From assembly GCF_965363235.1 (NCBI RefSeq), contig NC_134846.1, positions 74,870,724 to 74,934,723 on the forward strand: a DNA stretch of 64,000 nt, written 5' to 3'. The notes beneath the pieces are model-generated. The model had not been told where the DNA came from. It was given only the letters and a program-made list of their open reading frames with translations, and did not search any database. This document shows, piece after piece, positions 40,101-51,700 of the stretch. This DNA is from Mytilus galloprovincialis (lineage: Eukaryota; Mollusca; Bivalvia; Mytilida; Mytilidae). The position numbers and the translations under genes were made by a program. How positions within the stretch are numbered: position 1 is the first letter of the stretch; each line of letters begins with the position of its first letter.

Positions 40101-41569
40101 TACTTTAAGATAGATAAAACAAAACAGGTTTAATCAACCATGTTTTGCATAAGGTGTAATGTCTGTACCAAGTCAGAAATATGACAGTTGTTTTCCACTC
40201 GTTTCATGTGTTTTTAGCTTTTGATTTTGCCATTTGCATAGGGATTTTTCGTTTTGAATTTTCCTTAGTGTTCGGTATTTTTGTTATTTTACTTATTTCC
40301 TAGACAATTACCTCTAATAATTCGGCAAAGTTGTGTTTATCTCCCGGTGGGCTCCCTCTAGTGGCTGGATATTCCCAGTCAACGTCCAAACCGTCAAAAT
40401 TATGCATGCGAAGATAACGAATAACTTCCAAGGCAAATAATTCCATGTTTGTACGAGAAGATACTAATTTACTCCAACTCTGACTACCAAGTTCCCATCC
40501 ACCAACAGATAACATAACAACCAAATCTTCGTTTATGTTCATTAGATTGGTCAAATCTCTATATCTATAAAATAAACAAGAAATTTTAATTAAGAAAAGT
40601 CAGTTAAGTGTTCTTGATATGCATTTAAAGGCTCAACGAACTCCCTTTCCCCTGAATATCATGTGCTCTGATCTGAAATGGTCATTATTTCCTGATACTT
40701 TGAGATATTCAAAAGTATCTCGCTTTGTTTTCAGCATATCTAAAAGGGGTAACATATCAACCAAATCCCTGTTTGGTAACGAATAGAATAGTAAATGCAT
40801 GGAAACGAGGAAGCTTCATAAAGACAACAACGGTTGAACCCCGCCAAAGAACTGAAACATACTTTTTAGGAGACTGGTTGATAAAAACAAGTGATGTTAT
40901 GATAAATTGACTTTTAACATATTTGTTTGCAGACGTGTTAAGGATGACAGTCTCATTTTGTCGGACTCTCAAAGTTCATAGCATACGTATTTCATTAGTT
41001 GAACGATGCTTCGTGTTGAATGTTGTGATTTTGCCGAAAACTGACAATTTACAGGTTCAGTATAACAGTCAAATGCTGTATTTATTTATACTTAAATTTG
41101 ACTAAGCTAAATGCCATGCATTTTAAAAACTGTTAAAAACTTACTGTTGAAAATCATCATAACCATCTGGCAGTTTTACAGCGGAACCGTCATCGTTTAA
41201 GGCTGCTGATGCATAGATAAGATGTGTACATAGAAAAGGGTCTATATCTGATGGTTTCAATGAAAATTCAAGACCATCTCTGTAAATGGAGCTACCGCTG
41301 AAATAACATACCCTTCGAATATCGTAACCTAAGATGAAAAAAAGACGAATTAAAGAATATATTTTCATTTTAATGCCAGCGCACGTGTCTTTGTGTGGTA
41401 GGTATTGTCAAGTGATACTTAATGAAGCTGGATCAATATGTGACTGTTCAAAGTGGGTGTTACTTATAATTTAATTTCAGAAACATTCCTAAATATGAAA
41501 TGTTTTACCTTTGATTAATGCTGCCAAAAATATGTGGCAGAGAATTGAAAGCTGCCTCTGAAGTTCCAT
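34127..41569 (-). CDS. GH18 chitinase, secreted, 8 exons, complete (438 aa)
   Basis: Exons in transcript order: 41509-41569, 41145-41328, 40312-40564, 38245-38369, 37210-37321, 35843-36013, 34932-35048, 34127-34420. GT/AG introns, all phases join; 438 codons plus TAG. Family GH18 hydrolyses beta-1,4 links in chitin by substrate-assisted catalysis. Visible: signal peptide about residues 1-20 (hydrophobic LSILCHIFLAALI), RVCYFSG start of the barrel, SVGGW (101-105), the catalytic motif DGLDVDWEYP with Asp139, Asp142, Asp144 and Glu146, LYDLYGHWD, GIPFFGRSF and GGAFVWTLDMDDF. All key residues are present, so it should be active. It lacks a chitin-binding domain and ends with a charged tail of about 50 residues. 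An AG directly before the ATG suggests an untranslated first exon further upstream, not located. Confidence 0.94.
35425..35735 (+). repeat. Dispersed repeat B in chitinase intron
   Basis: CAAAGGTACCAGGATTATAATT, CACCAGACGCGAGTTTCGTC, ACTCATCAGTGACGCTCATA ... CTAACTTCTGGGCTGGTGAT. It sits between exons 35843-36013 and 34932-35048. Confidence 0.9.
36374..36695 (+). repeat. Dispersed repeat B in chitinase intron
   Basis: Same blocks as 32490-32808, from CATCATAGATACCAGGATT to GATACCCTCGGGG. It lies in the intron between exons 37210-37321 and 35843-36013. Confidence 0.9.
40118..40305 (+). repeat. Dispersed repeat A, 3' part, next to chitinase exon 3
   Basis: AACAGGTTTAATCAACCATG, GTACCAAGTCAGAAATATGACAG, TTTTGATTTTGCCATTTG, TATTTTTGTTATTTTACTT. 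It ends within about 10 bases of the splice donor of chitinase exon 3 (last exon base 40312). Confidence 0.85.
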
Positions 41570-42119
41570 CTGAAAGACGTGTAAGTATGTCGTTGTTACC
41601 TCTTTATGTTCCCTAAAATGATTAAGAGTACATGTATAATAGCAATTTATTATCAACAAAATTCACTGGAAACTATTAATTAATTTCTCTCCACCCAAAG
41701 AAAGACAAACAGTTAATCGACAACCACTTATAAGTTGGTTGGCAAGGGTAGACTAAGCTTTAAGTGAATTGCAGTATTAAAAGACTTTGAAAATGTCTTG
41801 ATATAAGAGTTTCAATACGCATGCAGTGATTATATTTTGAAATTTATTTCTCAAGGACCTTATTTTTGGTATATACTATATATTGAAACTGCTTTAAGGT
41901 AGTTGTTTGTATGTGTGGACTGCTATGTGTGTTAAACGTTCGACGATTAGTGATGTTACAATGTATTGCAAGTGATTGAAAACAACTTTTACGCATATAA
42001 TTTTATAAACTACCAATCGAGAAAAATAAATTCTTTTATTGGCTAGAACATTATTGGATCAAAATTCTTCTAATGAGTGCAAATATTTACAAAATACATG
42101 TCAAAACAGTGCAAAATCA

Positions 42120-42680
42120 TTACAAATTGATGTCGAAATTTCGAAAATTAAAAATAAAATCGGAAATATTGACACTTTGAATAGAAACATTTGTCTTTGT
42201 AATAATCGGAAGGAACCACGAATCAGTAGGTTTGGTTAAAATCCTTTGAGTAATCCAAGTTGCTTTGTACATAAGGATGTCTCTCGACATATGTAATCAA
42301 CTGTCAATCCAGAGATGTCTCGTCTGTATGTTATTTTTGGTAGTAAAATACAAATGTCGAAATCAAAATGGCAATACTTTGACAAGCAAACTATGCAATT
42401 ACAAATTGATGTCGAAATTTCGAAAATTAAAAATAAAATCGGAAATATTGACACTTTGAATAGAAACATTTGTCTTTTTAATAATCGGAAGGAACCACGA
42501 ATCAGTAGGTTTGGTTAAAATCCTTTGAGTAATCCAAGTTGCGTTGTACATAAGGATGTCTCTCGACATATGTAATCAACTGTCAATCCACAGATGTCTC
42601 GTCTGTATGTTATTTTTGGTAGTAAAATACAAATGTCGAAATCAAAATGGCAATACTTTGACAAGCAAACTATGCAAAGA
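42120..42680. repeat. 279 bp tandem duplication
   Basis: ACAAATTGATGTCGAAATTT begins at 42122 and 42401, and ATGTCTCGTCTGTATGTT at 42315 and 42594, both 279 bases apart, with very few differences. About two copies. Open frames inside mirror the repeat and are not taken as genes. Confidence 0.93.
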
Positions 42681-42989
42681 AATCAAATTGAATGCCCACT
42701 GACCTTTAAAGGTACAATGTCGAATAATCTCTCAATGAGATATGCCAATGCTAAAATAATTTTGTTTCTACAATCGAAAATATAATTAAGATAGTTATCA
42801 AAGGTACCAGGATTATAATTTAGTACGAAAGGGAGAATTGCACACTTGGTCAATCCCCTATCATAAGTCGAAAAAACAACTAATTGCCCAAATGAAATTT
42901 GACGATAAGATAACGAGTCTACAAAATAACACAAAAACTGGAGTTGAACTGAAGTATCCTAGAAGGGTCAACAGTTTCAGTAGTAAATA

Positions 42990-43325
42990 AATTCATCAAA
43001 GATACCAGGATTAAATTTTATATTTATGCCAATCACGCGTTTCGTCTAAAAAAAAATACTCATCAGTGACGCTCGACTCCAAAAATGTTAAAAAGGCGAA
43101 ATAAAGTACGAAGTTGAAGATCATAAAGGACCAAAATTCCTAAAAGTCTGCTAAATACAGCTAAGGTAATCTATTCCTGAGGTAGAAAATCCTTATTTTA
43201 AAAAAGAAATTTCTAAAACAAATCAAAGTTTTGTAAACAGTTAATTTATAAATATGACCATATCAAAGATAATTCATGTCAGCACATAAGTGCTGACTAC
43301 TAGGCTGGCAATACCCTCGGGGAAT
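42990..43325 (+). repeat. Dispersed repeat B, with a partial inverted copy just downstream
   Basis: Full-length copy from AAAGATACCAGGATTAAAT to GCAATACCCTCGGGG. At 43355-43402 the start of the same repeat appears inverted (CTAATCCTGGTATCTATTATGAG). A short fragment of its start also lies at 42797-42826. Confidence 0.88.
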
Positions 43326-44654
43326 ATAGCAACAACCGCCGTCTTTTGTTGACAATACGCGTGTCGGGCGTACAAAATTCTAATCCTGGTATCTATTATG
43401 AGTTTTTGACCGAACGTGAAATAAAAAAAATAAGAAGATTTTGTATGATTGCCAGTGACACAACTCTCTGAGAGAAACCAAATGAAAAATGTATTCATAT
43501 CACAGTTACCCGGACAATATATAGGTAAAATAAAAACGTTTGTTACTCATTTTTTCATGTATTACATTCCGATGAAATTGAATGTTTAAAATTCCGACAA
43601 CAATAATTTAATTTAATAGTCTTTTATTTTAACTATTTCTTGTAGTGACAATCAATAGACTTAGAAATTACAGTGTAATTATATAAAAAACGAACAGAAA
43701 TTAAATCATTTACTGAATAAATAATGTTGAGATATATAAAACGATAAGTCTTACCTAATATGTTGTTTACCAATAAATATTTTAGTAAAAATTTATTGTT
43801 CGATTGTCAACAAAGAAATCCTCATTTTTCACATGTAAATGATGTTACTACATGATTGACCGTGTAAATCTAACTGCTTGAACAATTCATAAACTCTTAA
43901 TTATTATAATTAATAATTTTTTTACAAAAGTTGTTGAATTATATTGAAAAAAAGTATGCAAATTTGACAATGAACTAATTGTGTGGTCAACATATTTCTT
44001 ACACATTATATTACGGCTTCCGGTTTTCTACATACGTTTTATATTTGATGTTAATTAACTAATTATAGCGGGTGATATATCTTAAGATTTATTGTGTTAC
44101 CACCGATTAAATAAATATTGACAGTTGACAGACAGTCAAGACAGTAAAGAGCATTGCGTGCAAAATGGGTAATTTAAATATTACTGCACGATTTTGAGTG
44201 TGAAAAACGGCAACTCATAGTGACATATATTACATGCATGTTATAGAGGAGACCAATTTATCAATAAAATAATAGTTGGTTTCTGCTATAATAATTGATA
44301 GGGATAAAAGGTATGCCATTTGGGCCGACACTGGATAAAGAGGGAATGATGGATAGAGACAGCAATTCTACCTAGAAACGGAGACCACATACGGACCCCT
44401 AAAATATTTGTTGCATGAGTTCTGAATCGCGAAGACACATTTTATCGACTAGAAGATTAAACTTCAGTATTCTGATTGGATGTGGATGCAAAATTATTCA
44501 TCCCACACAGCCAAACAAACGTCCCACTTTGGCAAGGGTTTTACTTACGGTCAGAAGAGGACTGTGGTGATAACATTTCTATACCCTAGTTCCCCATTGA
44601 GTTTATGTATGGATGAGCTTTAGATTGAGAATGAATATAAATTTGCATCTCATT

Positions 44655-44990
44655 GGTATGATCCTATCAAAACGTAGCAAATAAAGGCAACAGTAGTATA
44701 CCGCTGTTTAAAACTCATAAATCGATTGAGAGATAACAAATCTTGGTTACAAACTAAAAGCGAGGGAACCACATCGACTATAAGAGGAAAACATAGGAAC
44801 AGCAGGAACGCAACAAAATCAAACGCCAACATACATATAACATAACTAATTGATTATAAGCGCCATACTCCTGACTTGGTACAGGACATTTAATGAAAAA
44901 ATAGAGGGTTGTACCTGGTTTTATGGCTAACCATACCTCCCGCTTATATGACAATGTTAAAAAACATTTCACTAAAATGTCAACACTAAG
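44655..44990 (-). repeat. Dispersed repeat F, inverted
   Basis: Reverse complement of the blocks at 63260-63510: AAGGCAACAGTAGTATACCGC, TAAATCGATTGAGAG, GTTACAAACTAAAAGC, ACTTGGTACAGGACATTT. Non-coding; a minus-strand open frame here comes from the repeat. Confidence 0.8.
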
Positions 44991-45334
44991 TGACAGAAAT
45001 GCAGTACAAACACACAAGCACACTCATCATAGAGAAACACAAAACAAATAATACAATAGTCGGCAAACAGTAGAACAATAGCGAACATCTTCCATCAACG
45101 ACAGACACCGCAGAACATCACAAACAGTGACCCACTTACGTTACGAACATGCAATATATATGATTATCAATTTATATAATTATTTTCACGATACCAGTCA
45201 AATTTGTCCTTTTTTGAACAATAACATATGTTTAAACTTAAACCAGTCCAAGCAATTTCTATGACAATGACTGAATTGAAAGGCTATTTTATGATCATTT
45301 TATATTTATTTGGACTTCAGTTAATAAAATTGAC

Positions 45335-45412
45335 GGTACTAATTATCTTGCACCAGACGCGCATTTCGACAATACATGTCTCTTCAGTGATGCTCGTGGC
45401 CAAAATATTTGA
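45335..45412 (+). repeat. Partial repeat related to B
   Basis: TTGCACCAGACGCGCATTTCGAC, TCTTCAGTGATGCTCGTGGCC. A shorter relative occurs at 36945-36975 (CACCAGATGCACATTTCGAC). Confidence 0.6.
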
Positions 45413-45647
45413 AATCCAAATAATAATGATCGTATCAAACTTTTTTTTACATTCCCTTCATTTGCACTCTGTTGGATAGTTGTGTCAATGGTTCAGTGGA
45501 GTAGGACATTATTCGTATCGTTTGGGGGTATTTATTTAATCACTTTGCCTGCTTTTATTTCATTTACACCATAGGGGTAGCTGAATACATCTGGAGCATT
45601 TCCACCTGACATCTCAGTTCAGAATTTCTGAATTTGACTACGTTTCT

Positions 45648-46015
45648 TCAAGTACAAAAGATGTTATTTTAGACGAGAAAACGATGTCAAACCGTGAAAG
45701 ACTTGTAATACTTATAGATGATTTATAATGGAACATATGTAATACATGTAGTTACACCAACTGTCAAATCATAGATAATTTATAGTAATTATTACAATAT
45801 TAATTAATTGCTTAGTATACTAAGTTTACATGCATACAGTTTTAATGCAGACATGTACAAACAATACCTTTGTAAATTTCACAAATTACTATTTAGACCG
45901 CTTCACGTTCACATGCCCAATTTGATCAATTGGACAATGGAATATGTGTGGGTGTTGGGTAGTATCATTTATGAGTTGTTTTTTTTTTTTTTATTTATAG
46001 CTCTTTACAGAATAA

Positions 46016-46052
<37 letters not shown>

Positions 46053-46690
46053 CAAAATACAAGATACCAAACTGTTTATTTGAAAGTAGATACGGAGTAA
46101 ACGTCATTGCTTTGAAACCAAATCCGAAAGTCGTCAATATTTCAATAGCTAAATGGCCATTTCAAACAAAGGTCTACGAATTTTAGAATTCAAGCAAATT
46201 ATTTTTCACAGGTCTACGAATTATAGAATTCAAACAAATTATTTGTTAAAAAACCATACCAAATATTTTGCATGTACACAGTGTCTTAAAGATTTTTCTA
46301 TACGAAACATACACGTTTCAATTATAATTTACATCAAGATGTTGTTAAATGAAATTGGATACCCTGCATTAATCACGCTTTCAATAACATATAATCAATC
46401 GTTAAAAGCCCCCATCCCCCCCTCCTTTTTTCCGTTTTCCCTAAATTATTGAATACTATCATGCTGCATGCCATTATATTTTAATGAAAATTAGATACAC
46501 ACCATCGTAGTAGTATCTAATACATATTATCTTATTTCTTCAAAATTTTCTGTGATTTCTGATACAGTCGCTTCAATGTCATAAGTTTAATTCAGTTGAG
46601 TATATTATCTTTTATGATATAGTATTTCAAAGTTGTGCTGAGTATCTTTTATTCTCATGGTCACTTTTTACCTGTCACCGGGAATTATTT
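45648..46690. repeat. Segmental duplication, copy 1 (decayed)
   Basis: Shares in the same order with 49530-50460: AAGTACAAAAGATGTTATTT, GTGAAAGAC, CCAACTGTCAA, ACCGCTTCA, CCGAAAGTCGTCAATATT, GTTGTGC-GAGTATC, TCTCATGG and TTTACCTGTCA. The segment matching the exon-like piece of copy 2 contains a stop codon here. A TA microsatellite (46018-46049) lies within. Confidence 0.75.
46018..46049. repeat. TA dinucleotide microsatellite
   Basis: An uninterrupted TA run of about 30 bases following a T-rich tract. Confidence 0.95.
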
Positions 46691-46785
46691 ACTTGCAAGT
46701 AAATAATTCGACATAATTTAATCCGTATGCATGTGACCTCCAATTTAACTCCTTAGCTGGTGATGAGTTATGCATGTATTCATCT

Positions 46786-46903
46786 ATTGAAAGATAAAGA
46801 ATGGCAACATTGAAAGATAAAGAATGGAAACATTGAAAGATAAAGAATGGAAACATTGAAAGATAAAGAATGGCAACATTGAAAGATAAAGAATGGCAAC
46901 ATT
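46786..46903. repeat. 23 bp minisatellite, five copies
   Basis: The unit ATTGAAAGATAAAGAATGG plus CAAC or AAAC starts at 46786, 46809, 46832, 46855 and 46878. Confidence 0.95.
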
Positions 46904-47519
46904 GAACGCGAAACAAGAAGGAACCATTTGGTTGACAAAGTCGATCAACAAACACACAGTTAAAATTGTTTCTAATCCAAATTTGTAAATTAAAATATTT
47001 CTGGATTTAAGGACAGTTAAAGGTAGAAAAGGAAATGTTCGGTTACAAAAATAGGAAATATGAATGTTGAAAGTTGATCTTTAGTAGATAATTTTCTATT
47101 TAAATGTAAATTATAAAAAAAACAGGGTATTATAATGCTTTCAGTACACAATCATAAAATATTATCAATCTATAAAACAACATTCTGCAAACGTTCTTTT
47201 TTATAACAAAATATAGTTGAAGCATGCAAAGAACATTATTTTTTGCAAATGTACATCTTTTGTATCTTTCTTTAACATAGAAACATAACTTTAAGTTGCT
47301 TTTCTCACATTTTCAAGAAAGTTTCAGTGTCAATTGGTAAACAGAATGAGTTAAAACCATTACTGTAAATTTCTAAATGATTCTTAAAAAGTTCATCGGA
47401 AGATACCAAGACGTTGTTGATAAATATTTCGTATCAACTTCACAAGTAATACACGATGGTCTTGAAGTATAGATTATAGGTACTGACATTGTTTATCATC
47501 TTAATAACGAGTTACATTA

Positions 47520-47745
47520 TTCTTTTATTTGTCTATGTAAATCATTATATTTACTGTTTAGTCTAATTTTAGTAATATCCATTTGACGTGGCTCGGTACT
47601 TAATTGTGTTAAGGTGCCATGGATTTTTTTTTTTGTTATTCTTGTCTTACGTTTTTGATACTGTGCTTTGTTTATATGCCTTTTTGTTTTTCTTTATTGT
47701 TACATCTGTTTACTTTCATACTGATTAAGATTAGAGCATATTTTT
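47520..47745 (+). repeat. Repeat A, left part, interrupted by a MULE
   Basis: TAATATCCATTTGACGTGGCTC and GATTAAGATTA match the long copy at 29970-30130; the rest of the repeat resumes at about 48937-49225. Confidence 0.7.
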
Positions 47746-47921
47746 GATTGTGGCGTTTTGCATTTGCGTTGATCTTTTCTTTCACTTTTTTCGCCGATTA
47801 TTTATTTCATTTGCGCCGATAGTGTTCAGGTAGATTACAGATGAATGTTCAACTTATTTATCATTTATCATTATAAACCTCTTCCGTTAGCCAATTGTAA
47901 CGCAGTAATATTCATAAAAAC

Positions 47922-48192
47922 ACGAATGTGTCCACAGTACACGAATGCCCCACTCGCACTATAGTTTTCTATGTTCAGTGGACCTTGATTTTGGGGTAAA
48001 AACTCTAATTTGGCATTACAATTAGAAATATCATATCATAAGGAACATGTGTAATAAGTTTCAAGTTGATTGGACTTCAACTTCATCAAAAACTACCTTG
48101 ACCAAAAACTTTAACCTGAAGCGGGACGAACGGACGAACGGACGTACAGACCAGAAAACATAATGCCCCTCTACTATCGTAGGTGGGGCATA
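47922..48192 (+). repeat. Dispersed repeat C, copy 3, inside the MULE
   Basis: From CACGAATGTGTCC to GTAGGTGGGGCAT, with a single inner unit. See the copy at 1801-2261. Confidence 0.9.
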
Positions 48193-48210
48193 ATAACAGA
48201 AAACAATTAT

Positions 48211-48770
48211 TTATAAACGTTTCCATGCTGCGTATTTATATACTTCACATCTGATGTATTCTTTCTTTGTAATTTGATCAATTCTATACTTGTTGCGAAC
48301 AGCGGAGGGCATTATAAGAGATGTTATTTTGACATAAGGAACGACAAGGATTTTCTTGATGGCACCAATAAAATGTATGCTAGGATAGTGCGAATAGAAC
48401 CGTTTATTGTGATGCGAATTAAATGATTCTGGACTGTTATTCGTCCTCTTACTGATATTTTTCAACAGGTGCAGCTACCCAGAAATAAGGTGGATAATAA
48501 AGTTGTGCATAACATTTATAGAAGTACTTTACATAGTCTAAGAATGCATGCCGTTTGTCATCAGAACGAGCATCAGACATAATATCAAACGTGAAGCAGT
48601 TCTCGGTTTCATCTGGGGGAAAGAATGGTAGCCCGAAAAATTGCGATAGCCATATTGGCATATACCAGGTCAATTGATTTGATTTTATACTCTGTACTTA
48701 GCTCAACAGACTGGAATTTCCTCCACCAGTTCTGAGTCGGAGAAAACGACAATAATCCATTCGTAGAAGA
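48211..48770 (-). pseudogene. MULE transposase remnant (C-terminal part, frameshifted)
   Basis: Three overlapping minus-strand reading frames connect: the first with TQNWWRKFQSVEL, the second ending LDYVKYFYKC..YFWVAAP, and the third with KRTNNSPESFNSHHNKRF..HP and ending at 48211. A tyrosine-rich segment followed by RTNN.SE.FH-type residues and HPS is the usual C-terminal signature of animal MULE-type transposases. Frame changes near 48655 and 48455 show it is broken. Identification rests on motif memory; moderate certainty. Confidence 0.5.
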
Positions 48771-48936
48771 CAGCAATTATAAACATGTTATAATTGGCAA
48801 TTTATAACATATATACAACTGGCCGACGGAAGAGGTTTATATTGATAATTAATCTGTAATGTAAATGTGCGCAATCCGTGCAAAGAAAAGATCGAAACTT
48901 TAAAAAACGGCGCAAATGTCATACACCCGTTGACTG

Positions 48937-49225
48937 CTGTATCCTTAATTTTGACATTTTTACTAATTATGTCTGGTTTTTGTTGGTTCACTAATCGTTG
49001 TCAAAAGTATGGAATTGTACGCGACTGTCATACAAGTGAGAGGTTCAGCTAGCTATATAACCAGGTTTAATACACAATTTTCTACATAGTAAATTGACTT
49101 GAATCAAGTCAGGACTATGACAGTTGTTATCCATTTGTTTGATGTGTTTGAGCTTTTGATTTTGCCATTTGATAAGGGTCTTACCTTTTTGAATTTTCTG
49201 TGGAGCTCAGTATTTTTGTGATTAT
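48937..49225 (+). repeat. Repeat A, right part, resuming after the MULE
   Basis: GACTGCTGTATCC, ACATTTTTAC-AATTATGTCTG, AAGTGAGAGGTTCAGCTAGC, ATGACAGTTGTTATCCATTTG, TATTTTTGTGATT. Same order as 58340-58640. Confidence 0.85.
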
Positions 49226-49529
49226 ATCTTTTCTAGCAGATGCTTTTATATTACGATCATATATCGTGTTGCTTATAAAAACATAATTCTTTTTACCCAA
49301 ATGTTGAAAAGAGTTACAGAATGGACGGTTCATGATTTTTTTTTTAAAAGTGCATGTTAATTTTTGTTAAAATGTGACACTATTTGCCAAACAATGTATA
49401 TAATATGAATTATTTAGAATATTTGAATAAGAATGCAAATCACCTGCAAACTTCCATTTTAATGTAAAAATTCTGACAATGAATTACAAAAAGTAATCTT
49501 TATAATATTATTCAAAAATGATTATTGTA

Positions 49530-50460
49530 TACATAAGTACAAAAGATGTTATTTGAGACTAGTAATAACGAAAACTGTGAAAGACCTGGTAATAAAAATA
49601 GCTGAATTATAATGGAATGTATGTAATAGTTACTCCAACTGTCAACAAATGGTAAATTATAAATAATTGATAGCATGATATTTGACAATTATTACAATAT
49701 GAATTAACATTGTGTTTAGCATAATACAGTTTTATGCATAAATGCGCAAAAATACCTTTGTATATTCAGGTATAGATGTTTCACAAATGACTGTATAGAC
49801 CGCTTCATATACGTTCCCCTTTGCCCTAGTTAACCCATCTACAAAATCTGACCAAAAGTCAATAAGAAAGATCTCAGGTTTGTAAAAGAACTAGAAAATG
49901 AGAACCTGCAAACTATCCCGATTTATGGCCTTTGATGAAGTCACCAAATATGAAAGTCGCCAATATTCCGATAGCTAAATAAATAGCCACAGATCGGGTT
50001 GGATCAAATATTAGTTTTCGATTTTTTTTTCATTTCCTTATCATTTTCTAGCTCTTTTACAATATTGACTCAAGTAACCATATCCGAAAGTCGTCAATAT
50101 TCCCAAAGGCTAAATGGTCATCTCATATACAAGTGGTATGCTGTCATACATTTTTACAACAGTCTACGAATTAAAGGATGCAAAAACAACGTATTGCAAC
50201 ATTAACAGGTGATTGCATATGTTCACATCTTCAAACCAACAAATTATATCTAACTATTTTCATATTTGAAGAGTTCTATAATAATATATTATCTTATTTC
50301 TACAAAATTTGTTAATGCTAAATAAAGCAATGAAGTAAAATTCAGTTTGATAAATAGCTTCTCTTTAACTTCTATTATGGAGTATTTCATAGTTGTGCCG
50401 AGTATCCTCTGTTCTCATGGGCACCATTTACCTGTCATTGAGAAAAATAATCGAAATTAG
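49530..50460. repeat. Segmental duplication, copy 2
   Basis: Diverged direct copy of 45648-46690, about 3.9 kb away. CGACTTTC..ATATGG-type blocks occur twice here (about 49950 and 50085), suggesting a further local duplication. Confidence 0.75.
49756..49890 (-). CDS. Unidentified exon-like segment (45 codons)
   Basis: 135 bases, phase 0 on both sides, with acceptor ATTTTCTAG and donor AAG|GTATTT. It encodes a hydrophobic/acidic peptide starting FFYKPEIFLIDFWSDFVDGL and ending ETSIPEYTK. I do not recognise the family, and no flanking exons could be assembled. It lies in the younger-looking copy of a segmental duplication whose partner has a stop in the equivalent place. It may be an exon of a gene I failed to assemble, a pseudogene remnant, or chance. 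Confidence 0.3.
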
Positions 50461-51614
50461 TAATTCTGACAGTATATATCATAACATATATAAAAAAAAA
50501 CAATAAAAACTTATTACTTGACGGTCAACTTTCTAAATAAATTAAAGAAGACTACTTATTCGTTTGCTTAAAACATATAGACTATAGTACCTAACAAGAT
50601 TTTGTGAGGGAATTCGATGTTTGCTATACCACTGTTTATTTCAACTCACATTATGACAATACGTCTGTACCAATCAAAATGAAAATTTTTGCAGTGTTTT
50701 GAGAAATGATTTTACTTTGTAGTAATGTATTGTGTTGGAAACATTTTATGCTTTAAAAGGACAAATTTTCTGTATAAAGTCAATAATTATGTGGAGTTTT
50801 GAAGCCCAAACTTTGTATGGCTTTAAATACATAAATGAAAGATCCAAAAGGTGTACCAATAGAGAACAACATGTTTATGAAATTATAGCAAAACTTTTGG
50901 TTGACAAATTTTTATTCGTAATTGCAAAAAAATAAATTTTGAATATCTTACATTTTCTCCCTACCCAGTTTACCCCTATTAATTATTATAATGTGGACCG
51001 GTCATTGTTATTGAATGTTACGCTATTTGATTGGGTTAAGTTATTATTAGTTTAGCTTCAAACTGTTTATGCTTTTCATACATGACTATTGATTAAATCA
51101 GAACGTGCATGAATGTGACAGTAACTAAAATGACCTTCAAACTGGACACTGGATGAGTCCATGTTATGTTTTATCAATGAAAGTATAGGTATGAAAGGTA
51201 AGAATTGCCAATTCTCCTATTTTCACAAAATTTTCCAAATACACAGTAGATATATTATTTTTTAATAGTCAATTGCGGAGAAAAACAGAAAAAGTTTACA
51301 AATAAGACGTTTTATTCCAATCACCAAGTCATTTTTCGGAGAGAAATGCCGCAATACACTTTACACACGGTTACGCCAGGTAAAATTATTATTTATCTTA
51401 CAAAAAAACAACATTTTTCAGTCTCATAGGAACATGCCAATTACAATTAATCCCAAACTAAGGAAGTCTTTAAATAAAGTCAAAATATGTCCGATCTACC
51501 TATTTTTGGAGCAAAAAAGTCAATAAGATCGTTTTAAGGTCAATTTCGTCTACCTCACAAAATCTTGTTAGGCACTATAGATTTCAGTAATTTACTTTCT
51601 CATCTCAATTTTCT

Positions 51615-51620
51615 TTTATT
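51615..51620 (-). terminator. Candidate polyadenylation signal AATAAA of the cadherin gene
   Basis: On the minus strand, about 80 bases past the cadherin stop codon at 51701-51703. Position only. Confidence 0.5.
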
Positions 51621-51700
51621 GGTGCTGATTTAGACGACTATCTTTACAATATGGTTTAGTTTTCACGGGACAAAAGAGAACTTGTCTGGTCGTTTAATAA

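Larger units (their letters stand above)
47750..48935 (-). mobile_element. Decayed Mutator-like transposon (MULE) with long inverted ends
   Basis: The left flank (about 47750-47905) and the inverted right flank (about 48795-48935) share GATCTTTTCTTT, CATTTGCGCCG, ATTACAGAT and TATAAACCTCTTCCGT in the same order. Long inverted ends and the transposase-like peptide inside (see 48211-48770) indicate a MULE. Repeat C (47922-48192) has inserted into it, and the MULE itself splits a repeat A copy. Exact ends and the expected 9-base target duplication were not fixed. Confidence 0.6.
41570..51700. other. Intergenic region upstream of the chitinase gene and downstream of the cadherin gene
   Basis: Mostly repeats and duplications, listed separately. 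The stretches 43500-44600, 45000-45640, 46910-47500 and 50470-51600 show no recognisable gene or repeat. A single good exon-like segment is present at 49756-49890. Confidence 0.5.

Noticed and set aside
43274..43498. 74-codon minus frame
   Set aside because: It lies across repeat B and its inverted fragment.
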